The position numbers were made by a program, and so were the translations under genes. Positions 16,323 to 24,350 of a stretch of DNA of 44,221 bases are shown here, piece by piece. Below the pieces are notes generated by a model that was given only the letters and a program-made list of their open reading frames with translations, searched no databases and had not been told where the DNA came from. This DNA comes from an uncultured Verrucomicrobia subdivision 3 bacterium. GTDB taxonomy: Bacteria > Verrucomicrobiota > Verrucomicrobiia > Limisphaerales > UBA11358. Where the stretch lies: the NCBI GenBank assembly GCA_903918885.1, contig CAIXFY010000022.1, positions 1 to 44,221 of the forward strand, written 5' to 3'. How positions within the stretch are numbered: the stretch's first letter is position 1; the number at the start of each line of letters is the position of its first letter.

Positions 16323-18026
16323 TCAAGCTTCGTCTCCAACCGTCGCGCGGATTACTTCGTCTGGCGTGGTCAAACCAGCCAACACCTTGCGGATGCCATC
16401 TTCGCGCAGCGTGCGCATGCCCATTTCGCGGGCGCGCTGGCGCAACACGGTCGTCGGCACCTGATCGTAAATCAATTTCCGAGCCTCGTCTTCAATCACA
16501 AAAATTTCAAAAATGCCAAAGCGCCCACGGTTGCCGGTGTTATTGCAATTCTGACAGCCGCGGCCTTTCTGGATGTTGGCATTTTTCACATCCTCCATTG
16601 TCAGTCCCAACGCGCGCATTTCCGCTTCGGTCGGCGTGTAGGGCGCCATGCACTTTTTGCAAATCTTGCGGACGAGCCGTTGCGCCATCAGACAGCGCGT
16701 GGACGACGCTACCAAAAACGGTTTCACGCCAATATCCACGAGACGCGTGACGGCACCGGGCGCGTCGTTCGTGTGCAAAGTGGAAAAAACCAAATGGCCG
16801 GTGAGCGACGCGTTGATGGCGATGGAGCCGGTTTCGATATCGCGAATTTCCCCGATCATCACGATGTTCGGTGCCTGACGCAGAATCGCGCGCAAGGCCG
16901 TCGCAAACGTGAAGCCAACTTGTTCATGCACCTGCACCTGGTTGATGCCCGACAAAACATATTCCACCGGGTCTTCCACGGTGATGATTTTGCGGTCAGG
17001 GCGGTTGATGAAATTCAGGCACGAATAAAGCGTCGTGGTTTTTCCGGAACCCGTCGGGCCGGTCACCAATAAAATTCCATCTGGCAGCGCAATAATCCGC
17101 TCGAAGGTCTGTTGGTCGTCCGTCAAGAAACCCAATTCCGGCAGACCGAGGCGGAGACCTTCCTTGTCCAAAATACGCATCACGATGCTTTCGCCGTGGT
17201 TCGTGGGCAAACAGGAAACACGCAAATCAATTAGCTTGTTGCCGATTTTCGTCTGGATGCGTCCGTCCTGCGGCACGCGATGCTCGGAAATGACCATGCC
17301 CGCCTGGATTTTCAGACGCGCGATGACCGGTGCCTGCAGGCGTTTCGGCGGCGATTTCATCTCCTGCAACATGCCGTCAATTCGGTAGCGCAGTCGAAAG
17401 CGTTTTTCCAGCGGCTCAAGATGGATATCTGACGCGCGCAGTTTGAACGCGTCCACGACAATTTGATTCACCAACCGGATGAGCGGCGCATCGGTTTCCA
17501 GTTCACCACCATCTTCGACGACGACTTCCTGATTGCTGACAGCAAGCTCGTCAATGACGTCTTTGAAGACGCCAGCGTCCATGGATTTTTTCTCGCCGCC
17601 GTAGTAGCTGGCCAGTGCTGCTTCGATGTCCGAATCGGAGGCCACGCGTGGCTCAATTTCTGCGTTGAGCAAATGCTGCAATGTATCCAGCGTGTTCAAG
17701 TCGGACGGATCGGCGATGGCAATGCCGACTTTGCCTTCAGCTTTGAAAACGGGGATGACGCGGTATTTTTTGGCGATGTCGCGCGAGACGAGCGAAATGA
17801 CTTCGTCGTCTATCTTCATGTTCGTGAGATGAACGACTTCTGCGCCGAACTGCGCAGCCTTGGCCTGTGTTACATCGCCGGGGCGGATGATTTTGTTGGC
17901 TACCAAAAAATCCACGACGCCCACGCCGGCGGCGCTGGCTTCCTCGCGAGCCTTGGCTACCTGCTCGGCGTCGGTGAAGCCCAGGTCAACCAGCAGGTCC
18001 AATAAATAATCGTCTTTTTCTGCCAC
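16323..18026 (-). CDS. Type IV pilus assembly ATPase (PilB/GspE), first copy
   Basis: The protein has 567 residues and a GTG start. An MshEN domain (LLVDLGFTDAEQVAKA and an AQFGAEVVHL region) is followed by ASDIHLEPLEKRFRLRYRID, Walker A GPTGSGKTTT at about 323, TVEDPVEYVLSGINQVQV, IVMIGEIRDIETG and GHLVFSTLHTNDAPGA. The zinc motifs are CKKCMAPY and CQNCNNTGNRG. It powers fibre extension. It is the first gene of the minus-strand operon; no convincing promoter was found in the 123 bases upstream (18027-18149). Confidence 0.95.
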   Translation of the reverse strand: MAEKDDYLLDLLVDLGFTDAEQVAKAREEASAAGVGVVDFLVANKIIRPGDVTQAKAAQFGAEVVHLTNMKIDDEVISLVSRDIAKKYRVIPVFKAEGKVGIAIADPSDLNTLDTLQHLLNAEIEPRVASDSDIEAALASYYGGEKKSMDAGVFKDVIDELAVSNQEVVVEDGGELETDAPLIRLVNQIVVDAFKLRASDIHLEPLEKRFRLRYRIDGMLQEMKSPPKRLQAPVIARLKIQAGMVISEHRVPQDGRIQTKIGNKLIDLRVSCLPTNHGESIVMRILDKEGLRLGLPELGFLTDDQQTFERIIALPDGILLVTGPTGSGKTTTLYSCLNFINRPDRKIITVEDPVEYVLSGINQVQVHEQVGFTFATALRAILRQAPNIVMIGEIRDIETGSIAINASLTGHLVFSTLHTNDAPGAVTRLVDIGVKPFLVASSTRCLMAQRLVRKICKKCMAPYTPTEAEMRALGLTMEDVKNANIQKGRGCQNCNNTGNRGRFGIFEIFVIEDEARKLIYDQVPTTVLRQRAREMGMRTLREDGIRKVLAGLTTPDEVIRATVGDEA

Positions 18027-18149
18027 GAGATTTTATCCGGCCAACTTACTATTGAATTCAGGCGGCGCGGGACAGAAAGTTTTCATTTGCAGGCCTAAAA
18101 GTCAATGCTGACCGCGAAACATTTGGCGGGTGCGGTGGGTAATTTTTAA

Positions 18150-18560
18150 TCACCCCGCCACAAGCAACTTCAGTTTCTCCACTAATTCCGGCGGCAACCG
18201 TTTCGGCCTTTCATCCCGGCTGGTGCAGCAGTGAAATGTTTCCGCCTCCAAAATCAGTTTGCCGTCCTGATTCAGAATCCGGTGGCCGAAATTCAGCCGC
18301 ACACGCTCGACCAGCGTGGGGCGGACTTCAATCGTCAGCAAGTCATCGTAACGCGCGGGAAATTTGTAGCTCAACCGAGCCTCAATCACCGGAAAAATAT
18401 AATCCGCATCCTGTAACGACAGCACCGTCGTGCCAAGCGAACGCAAAAACTCGCCGCGCGCCGCCTCCAGCAAATCGAGATAGCGCGAATGGTAGATGTG
18501 GTTGCCGACGGTGCATTCGGCGTAACTGACGCGGTGGTGATGACAAAACGGTTCAGCCAT
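18150..18560 (-). CDS. Acyl-CoA thioesterase, YbgC/4HBT hot-dog family
   Basis: The protein has 136 residues from ATG 18560, which gives the normal N-terminus; the frame is open to 18587. The hot-dog helix VGNHIYHSRYLDLLEAARGEF and the strands ARLSYKFPARYDDLLTIEVR and HRILNQDGKLILEAETFHCC are typical of YbgC-like thioesterases. In the common pattern YAETDxxGxxYH the Asp is catalytic; here the segment is YAECTVGNHIYH, with Thr at that position, so the mechanism or substrate may differ. The helix Glu (LLEAAR) is kept. It stands alone, divergent from the small Cys-rich gene. Confidence 0.8.
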   Translation of the reverse strand: MAEPFCHHHRVSYAECTVGNHIYHSRYLDLLEAARGEFLRSLGTTVLSLQDADYIFPVIEARLSYKFPARYDDLLTIEVRPTLVERVRLNFGHRILNQDGKLILEAETFHCCTSRDERPKRLPPELVEKLKLLVAG

Positions 18561-18562
18561 GC

Positions 18563-18585
18563 GGGCAGCGTAGCGGAAGCTGCCC
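18563..18585. repeat. Short inverted repeat abutting the thioesterase start
   Basis: GGGCAGC (18563-18569) and GCTGCCC (18579-18585) form a 7-base stem with a 9-base loop, two bases upstream of ATG 18560. It could hinder ribosome access or be incidental. Confidence 0.4.
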
Positions 18586-18608
18586 AAGTTTCACGCTGAA
18601 AATTCCAT

Positions 18609-18636
18609 TTGCGCGATTCGGGTTTGCGGCTATGTT
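18609..18636 (+). promoter_or_regulatory. Possible promoter giving a leaderless message
   Basis: TTGCGC (18609-18614), 16 bases, then TATGTT (18631-18636), which ends 6 bases before ATG 18643. The -10 spacing would put the transcript start on the start codon. Confidence 0.35.
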
Positions 18637-18642
18637 GCCGTC

Positions 18643-18801
18643 ATGAACTGGCAGGAAATTCTTCCGTTGATCATCGTCTTGTCCGTGGCGGCAATATTCG
18701 TCTGGCGCAGTTCCAGCCCGGACAAACATGAACACAGTTGCAATTGCGACTGCCACCATGGCCACGAGGAAAAATCAAATAAAGAAACCCCCGTCCGCTG
18801 A
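18643..18801 (+). CDS. Tiny Cys/His-rich membrane protein (FeoB-associated Cys-rich type)
   Basis: The protein has 52 residues: an N-terminal segment MNWQEILPLIIVLSVAAIFV that spans the membrane once, then a short tail with CNCDCHHGHEE. This layout (MNWQ, one helix, Cys cluster) resembles the FeoB-associated Cys-rich membrane protein family, which is thought to bind metal; no feoB is in this window. It lies 35 bases before hsp20 on the same strand. The tail would bind a soft metal or be redox active (inference). Confidence 0.6.
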   Translation: MNWQEILPLIIVLSVAAIFVWRSSSPDKHEHSCNCDCHHGHEEKSNKETPVR

Positions 18802-18836
18802 ATTGGCAAAGCCGAACGCGCAAAAACATTTTCATC

Positions 18837-19247
18837 ATGGCTGTCACCAAAGTCAGTTCCACCACGCATTTCTTCCACCGCCAAGGTGGAGGCGAACCCA
18901 CCACCGGACAATGGACGCCCAACGCGGACATCTATGTGAAGGACGACGGTCTCGTCATCAAAGTCGAGCTCGCCGGCATGAAGAGCGACAGCCTTGAAAT
19001 AACGGTCGAAGGCCAGCGCCTCCGCATCAACGGCGTCCGCCCCGACTGCTGCCGCTCGCCGAACTGCAGTTTTTTGGTGATGGAAATCAGCTACGGCCCG
19101 TTTGAAACCACTTTGGATTTGCCGCCCGGCTACGACTTAAGCCAGGCCAAGGCGATTTATGTTAACGGCTTTCTGCGCATTGATGTGCCACCCGCACGTC
19201 AGCCAAAAACCAAAACCACCAAAGTTCCCATCAGTGAAGGAGTTTGA
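18837..19247 (+). CDS. Small heat-shock protein, Hsp20/alpha-crystallin family
   Basis: The protein has 136 residues. The alpha-crystallin domain runs from about residue 28 to 125: WTPNADIYVKDDGLVIKVEL, AGMKSDSLEITVEGQRLRI, then SYGPFETTLDLPPGYDLSQA and KAIYVNGFLRIDVPP. The usual L-I-P A-DGVL motif appears as YVNGFLRIDVP. A loop with Cys71, Cys72 and Cys77 (PDCCRSPNC) replaces the common charged GER/YHRVE region, which is unusual and might allow redox or zinc control. ATP-independent holdase activity is the family role. It lies just upstream of lon, so the two likely form a protein-quality-control group. Confidence 0.9.
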   Translation: MAVTKVSSTTHFFHRQGGGEPTTGQWTPNADIYVKDDGLVIKVELAGMKSDSLEITVEGQRLRINGVRPDCCRSPNCSFLVMEISYGPFETTLDLPPGYDLSQAKAIYVNGFLRIDVPPARQPKTKTTKVPISEGV

Positions 19248-19279
19248 CCCCGTCTGAACTTTTTGGACGCGGCACTGTT

Positions 19280-19285
19280 TATAAT
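19280..19285 (+). promoter_or_regulatory. -10-like box before lon
   Basis: A perfect TATAAT ends 13 bases before ATG 19299. No -35 hexamer is found at 16-18 bases, so this is either an extended or sigma-factor-specific promoter or chance; lon may also be read from the hsp20 promoter. Confidence 0.3.
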
Positions 19286-19298
19286 TTGCGGGAATGCG

Positions 19299-21695
19299 AT
19301 GAGCACACAGGAAACAGAATTTGTCAGCATCCTCGGAACCGGTGAAAAAACCGGCTTACCCGGGCGTGTCTCCTCGCGTTCACTGCCGGAAACGCTGCCC
19401 ATCCTTGGCCTCTCGGACATCGTCATTTTTCCCGGTGCCATCGTGCCATTGCTCGTTGAGACCGGTCCGAGCATAAAACTCGTGGACGACCTCGTTGCGG
19501 GCGACCGACTGCTCGGCGCGGTGCTTCAGAAAAACGCCGATGTCCCCGAACCTGGCCCGGACGATCTTCATCCGGTCGGCTGCGTCGCGCGACTGAACAA
19601 GATGGTGAAATTTCCCGACGGCACCGTGCGCATTCTCGTTGAAGGACTCTGGCGCATCCGCCTCAATTCCTACCTACCGCCCGCGCCGTATCTGCGCGCC
19701 AAATTTGAGCTACTCCGCGACGAAACCGAAGAATCCGTCGAATTGCAAGCCATGCTGCGCAACGCGCACAAGCAGTTCGAGGAAATCGCCAAAACATCCA
19801 ACTCCCTTTCCGAGCAGGTAAAAATTGCCGCGCTTAACACCGAGCATCCCGGCCATTTCGCCGACCTCATCGCCGCGAACCTCGGGCTGCCGCTCGACGA
19901 CAAGCAGAAACTGCTTGAGACTATTTCCGTCCGCGAGCGACTGCAAAAACTCCTGCCGCTGCTCAACCGCGAACAGGAGGTGCTCAATTTAAGCTCCAAA
20001 ATCCAGAACGACGTCGCCTCCAACATCGCCAAGACCCAGCGCGATTTTTTCCTGCGCGAACAGATGCGCGTCATCCAGCGCGAACTTGGCGACACCGACC
20101 CGAACGCCAACGAAATCCGCACGCTCCGCGAAAAAATTGAGAAGGCAAAATTGCCCGACGACGCGCGCAAGGCGGCGAATCAAGAACTTGATCGGATGCA
20201 GCAGACCTCGCCTGCCGCCGCCGAATACGGCGTCTCGCGCAATTATCTCGATTGGATTCTCGCGCTGCCGTGGGAAACGGAAACCGAGGATAAATTAAAT
20301 CTCAAAGCGGCGGAAAAGATTCTCAACGAGCAGCACTTCGGCTTGGAAAAAGTCAAAGACCGGCTGATTGAATTTCTCGCCGTGCTCCAGCGCCGGAAGG
20401 AAATCAAAGGCCCGATTCTCTGCCTCGTTGGCCCGCCCGGCGTCGGCAAAACCTCGCTCGGCAAAAGCGTTGCCGACGCGCTTGGTCGCAAATTCGCCCG
20501 GATTTCATTGGGCGGAATGCGCGACGAAGCCGAGATTCGCGGTCATCGCCGCACTTACGTTGGCGCGCTGCCGGGACGGATTTTGCAGACACTCCGCCGC
20601 GTCGAGAGCCGCAATCCCGTCATCCTACTCGATGAGTTGGATAAGATTGGTTCCGATTTTCGCGGCGATCCGGCGTCTGCGCTGCTCGAAGTTTTGGATC
20701 CGGCGCAGAACCACACGTTCACCGATCATTATCTGGATTTGCCGTTCGATTTGTCACGCGTGCTGTTCATCGCCACCGCGAACTGGCTCGACCCGATTCA
20801 TCCCGCGTTGCGCGACCGTTTGGAAGTCATCGAACTGCCGAGTTACACCGAGACGGAAAAATTGCAGATTGCCAAACGCTACCTCGTGCCGCGCCAGTTG
20901 GAGGAACACGGCCTGACGCGCAGCGATGTGAAATTTTCCGATGCCGCGCTGCGCGAACTCATCCGCGAATACACGCGCGAAGCCGGCGTGCGCCAGCTTG
21001 AACGCGAGATCGCCGCGCTCTCGCGCAAGGCCGCGCGCAAAATCGTCGCTAAGAACGGTGCGGCGCAGATGATCAAGCTGGAGCCGAAGGACGTGAAGGA
21101 TTATCTCGGCCACGCGAAATTCGTTCTGGAAAGCGCGGAGAAAATTTCCGAGATCGGCATCGCCACCGGCCTCGCGTGGACGCCCGTGGGCGGCGATGTG
21201 CTGTTCATCGAAGCCACGCGGATGCGCGGGCGCGGCAGTTTGATTCTGACCGGTTCGCTCGGTGAAGTGATGAAGGAAAGCGCGCAGACGGCCGTGAGTT
21301 ATCTGCGTTCTCAGGCGAAGAAGCTCGACCTCGATTTTGACGACTACGGCAAATTCGATTTGCACATCCATGTGCCTGCCGGCGCGACGCCGAAGGACGG
21401 GCCGAGCGCGGGCGTGACGATTTGCGCGGCGCTGGCGAGCCTGATGAGCAAGCGGCGCGTGCGTTCCGACGTGGCGATGACCGGCGAAATCAGTTTGCGC
21501 GGCCGCGTGATGCGCGTGGGCGGCATCAAGGAAAAGGTGATCGCCGCGTCACGCTTCGGCGTAAAGCAGGTGATTTTGCCGGAAGGTAACAACCCCGATT
21601 GGGAAGACGTGCCGGCGGAAGTGCGCGCGAAATTGAAGGTGCATTTCGTGAAGCAAATTTCCGAAGTCCTGCAACTGGCACTCGCGGCCAAGTGA
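19299..21695 (+). CDS. lon: ATP-dependent Lon protease
   Basis: The protein has 798 residues from ATG 19299; an in-frame TTG at 19263 is less likely. The N-terminal substrate domain starts LPILGLSDIVIFPGAIVPLL. Next come the AAA+ module with Walker A GPPGVGKTSLGKS at 378 and Walker B NPVILLDELDKIG, and the Lon protease domain with catalytic Ser703 in PKDGPSAGVT and Lys746 in GGIKEKVIAA. Length and order are standard for bacterial LonA. It degrades misfolded and regulatory proteins in the cytoplasm. It follows hsp20 by 51 bases. Confidence 0.97.
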   Translation: MSTQETEFVSILGTGEKTGLPGRVSSRSLPETLPILGLSDIVIFPGAIVPLLVETGPSIKLVDDLVAGDRLLGAVLQKNADVPEPGPDDLHPVGCVARLNKMVKFPDGTVRILVEGLWRIRLNSYLPPAPYLRAKFELLRDETEESVELQAMLRNAHKQFEEIAKTSNSLSEQVKIAALNTEHPGHFADLIAANLGLPLDDKQKLLETISVRERLQKLLPLLNREQEVLNLSSKIQNDVASNIAKTQRDFFLREQMRVIQRELGDTDPNANEIRTLREKIEKAKLPDDARKAANQELDRMQQTSPAAAEYGVSRNYLDWILALPWETETEDKLNLKAAEKILNEQHFGLEKVKDRLIEFLAVLQRRKEIKGPILCLVGPPGVGKTSLGKSVADALGRKFARISLGGMRDEAEIRGHRRTYVGALPGRILQTLRRVESRNPVILLDELDKIGSDFRGDPASALLEVLDPAQNHTFTDHYLDLPFDLSRVLFIATANWLDPIHPALRDRLEVIELPSYTETEKLQIAKRYLVPRQLEEHGLTRSDVKFSDAALRELIREYTREAGVRQLEREIAALSRKAARKIVAKNGAAQMIKLEPKDVKDYLGHAKFVLESAEKISEIGIATGLAWTPVGGDVLFIEATRMRGRGSLILTGSLGEVMKESAQTAVSYLRSQAKKLDLDFDDYGKFDLHIHVPAGATPKDGPSAGVTICAALASLMSKRRVRSDVAMTGEISLRGRVMRVGGIKEKVIAASRFGVKQVILPEGNNPDWEDVPAEVRAKLKVHFVKQISEVLQLALAAK

Positions 21696-21699
21696 GTGC

Positions 21700-22617
21700 T
21701 TGCGCACGGCCACAATTTTTATTTTGAACCTATTTCCGCAAATCAAATCGGCTTGGGCGCGCTTGATTCTGGCGCTGGTTTTATTTTTGGCCGTGGGCGC
21801 GACGGCGGAGACCACGAATGATTCGGTTGAAGCAATTATTCAAGGACGTAAGTTGGCATTGCAACTCCTTGAACAACGCCCTGCTGAAAACGCCACCCAG
21901 ACCGGGCTTTTGAAAATCCGCGATGCAGAAGGAAACCGTCTGGAAATCCCGATAAAAATTGAAGTCTTGTTCACCTCGACTAATTGGCAAAGCATTTATG
22001 AGGTGCTACGCACAAACGCAACGGAAATACTAACAGTCACCCATTATTGCTTCCCAAGACAACCACTTGAAGGTGATTTCCCAAGTTTAGAGACACAAAA
22101 ACCTGAGAACAGCTTTCCTGAGAATGGTGGCAATCAAAGACGATATATTATCGGGTTGAAAAATATCTTGGTTGGAACTCCAAATACATATAGTTACAGT
22201 TTTCCGAGTAAAAAACATGAATTGGCGGTTAAAGAATTATGGAAAGACCATCTGATTCCATTTGCTCAATCAGACTTTTGGCAATGCGACCTCGGATTGG
22301 AATTTTTTCACTGGCCGCAACAAAAGGTTTTGCCGAAGACGACGAACTTGAAACGCGGGCGCGATTACACGCTTTTGGAAAGCACCAATCCAAATCCAGC
22401 CACGAACGGCTATTCGCGCGTGCTGTCGTGGATTGATAAGGAAAGCGGCGGCATCCTCGAAGCCGAGGCATACGACGCACAAAGCAAATTGCTGAAAGTT
22501 TTCGAACCGAAGTCGTTCAAGAAGGTCAACGGCCAGTGGGAACTTCAGGAGATGGAAATCCGCAACGTCCAGACCGACTCGCGCACGCGACTGGAGTTTG
22601 ACCTCGGCTCCAAGTAA
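21700..22617 (+). CDS. Periplasmic LolA-like / outer-membrane lipoprotein-sorting-like protein
   Basis: The frame has no ATG at its 5' end; TTG 21700, 4 bases after the lon stop, is the best start, giving 305 residues. A signal peptide ends near residue 36 (LILALVLFLAVGATA|E). The C-terminal part (SRVLSWIDKESGGILEAEAY, KLLKVFEPKSFKKVNGQWEL, EMEIRNVQTDSRTRLEFDL) follows the pattern of the LolA-like 'outer membrane lipoprotein-sorting protein' family, where a mostly beta half-barrel holds lipid. The middle (about 21950-22260) is visibly more AT-rich than its neighbours. The function is probably lipid or lipoprotein carriage, inferred from the family only. Confidence 0.65.
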   Translation: MRTATIFILNLFPQIKSAWARLILALVLFLAVGATAETTNDSVEAIIQGRKLALQLLEQRPAENATQTGLLKIRDAEGNRLEIPIKIEVLFTSTNWQSIYEVLRTNATEILTVTHYCFPRQPLEGDFPSLETQKPENSFPENGGNQRRYIIGLKNILVGTPNTYSYSFPSKKHELAVKELWKDHLIPFAQSDFWQCDLGLEFFHWPQQKVLPKTTNLKRGRDYTLLESTNPNPATNGYSRVLSWIDKESGGILEAEAYDAQSKLLKVFEPKSFKKVNGQWELQEMEIRNVQTDSRTRLEFDLGSK

Positions 22618-22630
22618 ACCGCTTTTGCGT

Positions 22631-22659
22631 TTGCCATGTTTCTTCCGGCCAGCTAGGCT
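22631..22659 (+). promoter_or_regulatory. Possible promoter of the PpiD-like gene
   Basis: TTGCCA (22631-22636) and TAGGCT (22654-22659) with a 17-base spacer; the predicted start near 22666 lies about 14 bases before ATG 22680. Confidence 0.35.
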
Positions 22660-22679
22660 GCGCGTTCACTTTTTTCACT

Positions 22680-24350
22680 ATGATTGGATCAATTCGCAAA
22701 CATTCCGCGTGGCTCTGGTGGGTTATCGCCGGCCTCACGATTATTTCCTTTGTGGTTTTCATGGGCTCCGGCCCGGCTCGCAACACCGGCGGCACGCGCG
22801 CGGTGGGCGACTATGGCACGATTTACGGCCACGCGGTGACGGCGGCGGAATTCGCGCGAGCGCAGCGGGAATTTTACATCTACTACTGGATGCGGAACGG
22901 CCAGTGGCCCAACAAAGGCGCGGCGGTTTCGGCAGAAGACATGGAACGCGAGACCTACATCCGCCTGCTGCTGTCGCAAAAGGCCACCAAGCTCGGGATT
23001 GAAATCGGTGAAGATTCGCTGGTGACGGCGGCCAGTGAATTCCTCCGCTCCCTCGGCCGCAACGGCCAATCCGTGCCGATGGACAAATTCGCGGAACAGG
23101 TGCTGACGCCTGAAGGTCTGACGGCGGCGGATTTGCAGAATTTCCTCCGCGACGAATTGGTCGTCCAGCAGATGATTCAATCGCTCGGTCTGGCCGGCGC
23201 GCTCGTCACGCCGCAGGACGCGGGTTTGATTTACGACCGCGAAAATCAGGAGATTTCTGCGCAGGCGGTATTCTTCACCGCGTCAAATTATCTGGCGCAA
23301 GTCGCCATCACGCCGGCGGCAGTCGCGCAATTTTACACGAACTACATGGCCGCTTATCGCGAGCCGGATCGCGTGCAGGTGAATTACGTTTTTTTTGAAC
23401 TCTCGAACCAGCTCGCCGCCGCCGAATTGAAAATCGGCAAGACGAATCTCGATGCGCAGGTGGAAACGCTGTTCGCCCAACACGGCATGGACACCGTGCC
23501 CGGCGCGAAAACGCCCGCCGAGGAAAAGGGCAAAATCCGCGACGCGCTCATCAAGCAGGAAGCCGCTGGCACAGTTCGCAAACTGGCGAATGATTTCGCG
23601 AATGCACTGTATGCGGTTGAACCGGCCAAGCCGGAAAACCTCGCCACGCTTGCGAAGCAGAAGGGGCTGACGCTGCGCGCCACCGCGCCGTTTGCGGCTA
23701 ATCTTGGACCTTCAGAATTCGGCGCGTCAGCAGCCTTTGTCAAGGCGGCGTTTGAATTGACGGCCGACGAACCGCTGGCTGGCCCGCTCGCCGGTGCGGA
23801 CGGTTACTATGTCATCGCCTTGGCTAGGCAGTTGCCGAGCGTAATTCCATCGCTCGACGAGATTCGCGGCCGCGTCACGCAAGATTTTCAAAATCGCACG
23901 GCGGTGTCGCTGGCCCAGCAGGCGGGCGCCAATTTTTACAACACCGTCAGCCAAAAGCTGGCCACCGGCCAGAGCTTTGCCAAGACCGCCATTGCCGCCG
24001 GACAATCGCCGCTGGTGTTACCCGCGTTTTCGTTGAGCACCACGGAACTACCGGAGATTGAAGGCCGCGCCAGCATTGGCCAAATCAAGCAGGCGGCGTT
24101 CACCACGGCGGTCGGGCACGCCGGCAATTTTGTGCCAACGGCGGACGGCGGCTTCGTTCTCTTCGTTCAGGAATTGCTGCCGATCAATCAGCAGTTGAAA
24201 AATCAGGCGTTGCCGCAATTCGTCGGGCAAGTCCGCCGCGCGCGCCAGAACGAAGCTTTCAACCTCTGGCTGCAGGGCGAAGCCAACCGCGAACTGCGCA
24301 ACACGCCGTTCTTCCAAAAACAGACGGCCGGCGCGGCGAAACAGCCGTGA
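22680..24350 (+). CDS. Membrane-anchored periplasmic folding factor, PpiD/SurA-like
   Basis: The protein has 556 residues. A single N-terminal membrane segment (about 11-28, WLWWVIAGLTIISFVVFM) follows MIGSIRKHS, the usual PpiD start. A SurA-N-type helical domain (ETYIRLLLSQKATKLGIEIG, ELVVQQMIQSLGL) is followed by a region in which two copies of a parvulin-like half can be seen, one around GPLAGADGYYVIALARQLPS and one around FVPTADGGFVLFVQELLPI. A complete active parvulin site is not obvious, so chaperone activity is more likely than prolyl isomerisation (inference). Its stop overlaps the next start as GTGA. Confidence 0.85.
   Translation: MIGSIRKHSAWLWWVIAGLTIISFVVFMGSGPARNTGGTRAVGDYGTIYGHAVTAAEFARAQREFYIYYWMRNGQWPNKGAAVSAEDMERETYIRLLLSQKATKLGIEIGEDSLVTAASEFLRSLGRNGQSVPMDKFAEQVLTPEGLTAADLQNFLRDELVVQQMIQSLGLAGALVTPQDAGLIYDRENQEISAQAVFFTASNYLAQVAITPAAVAQFYTNYMAAYREPDRVQVNYVFFELSNQLAAAELKIGKTNLDAQVETLFAQHGMDTVPGAKTPAEEKGKIRDALIKQEAAGTVRKLANDFANALYAVEPAKPENLATLAKQKGLTLRATAPFAANLGPSEFGASAAFVKAAFELTADEPLAGPLAGADGYYVIALARQLPSVIPSLDEIRGRVTQDFQNRTAVSLAQQAGANFYNTVSQKLATGQSFAKTAIAAGQSPLVLPAFSLSTTELPEIEGRASIGQIKQAAFTTAVGHAGNFVPTADGGFVLFVQELLPINQQLKNQALPQFVGQVRRARQNEAFNLWLQGEANRELRNTPFFQKQTAGAAKQP

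Noticed and set aside
18027-18149. TTGACT at 18100-18105 (minus) as the promoter of the pilus operon
   Set aside because: No acceptable -10 hexamer lies at 16-18 bases; the promoter remains unidentified.
19263-19298. TTG start for lon 12 codons upstream
   Set aside because: ATG 19299 fits the family N-terminus better and the upstream residues are not Lon-like.
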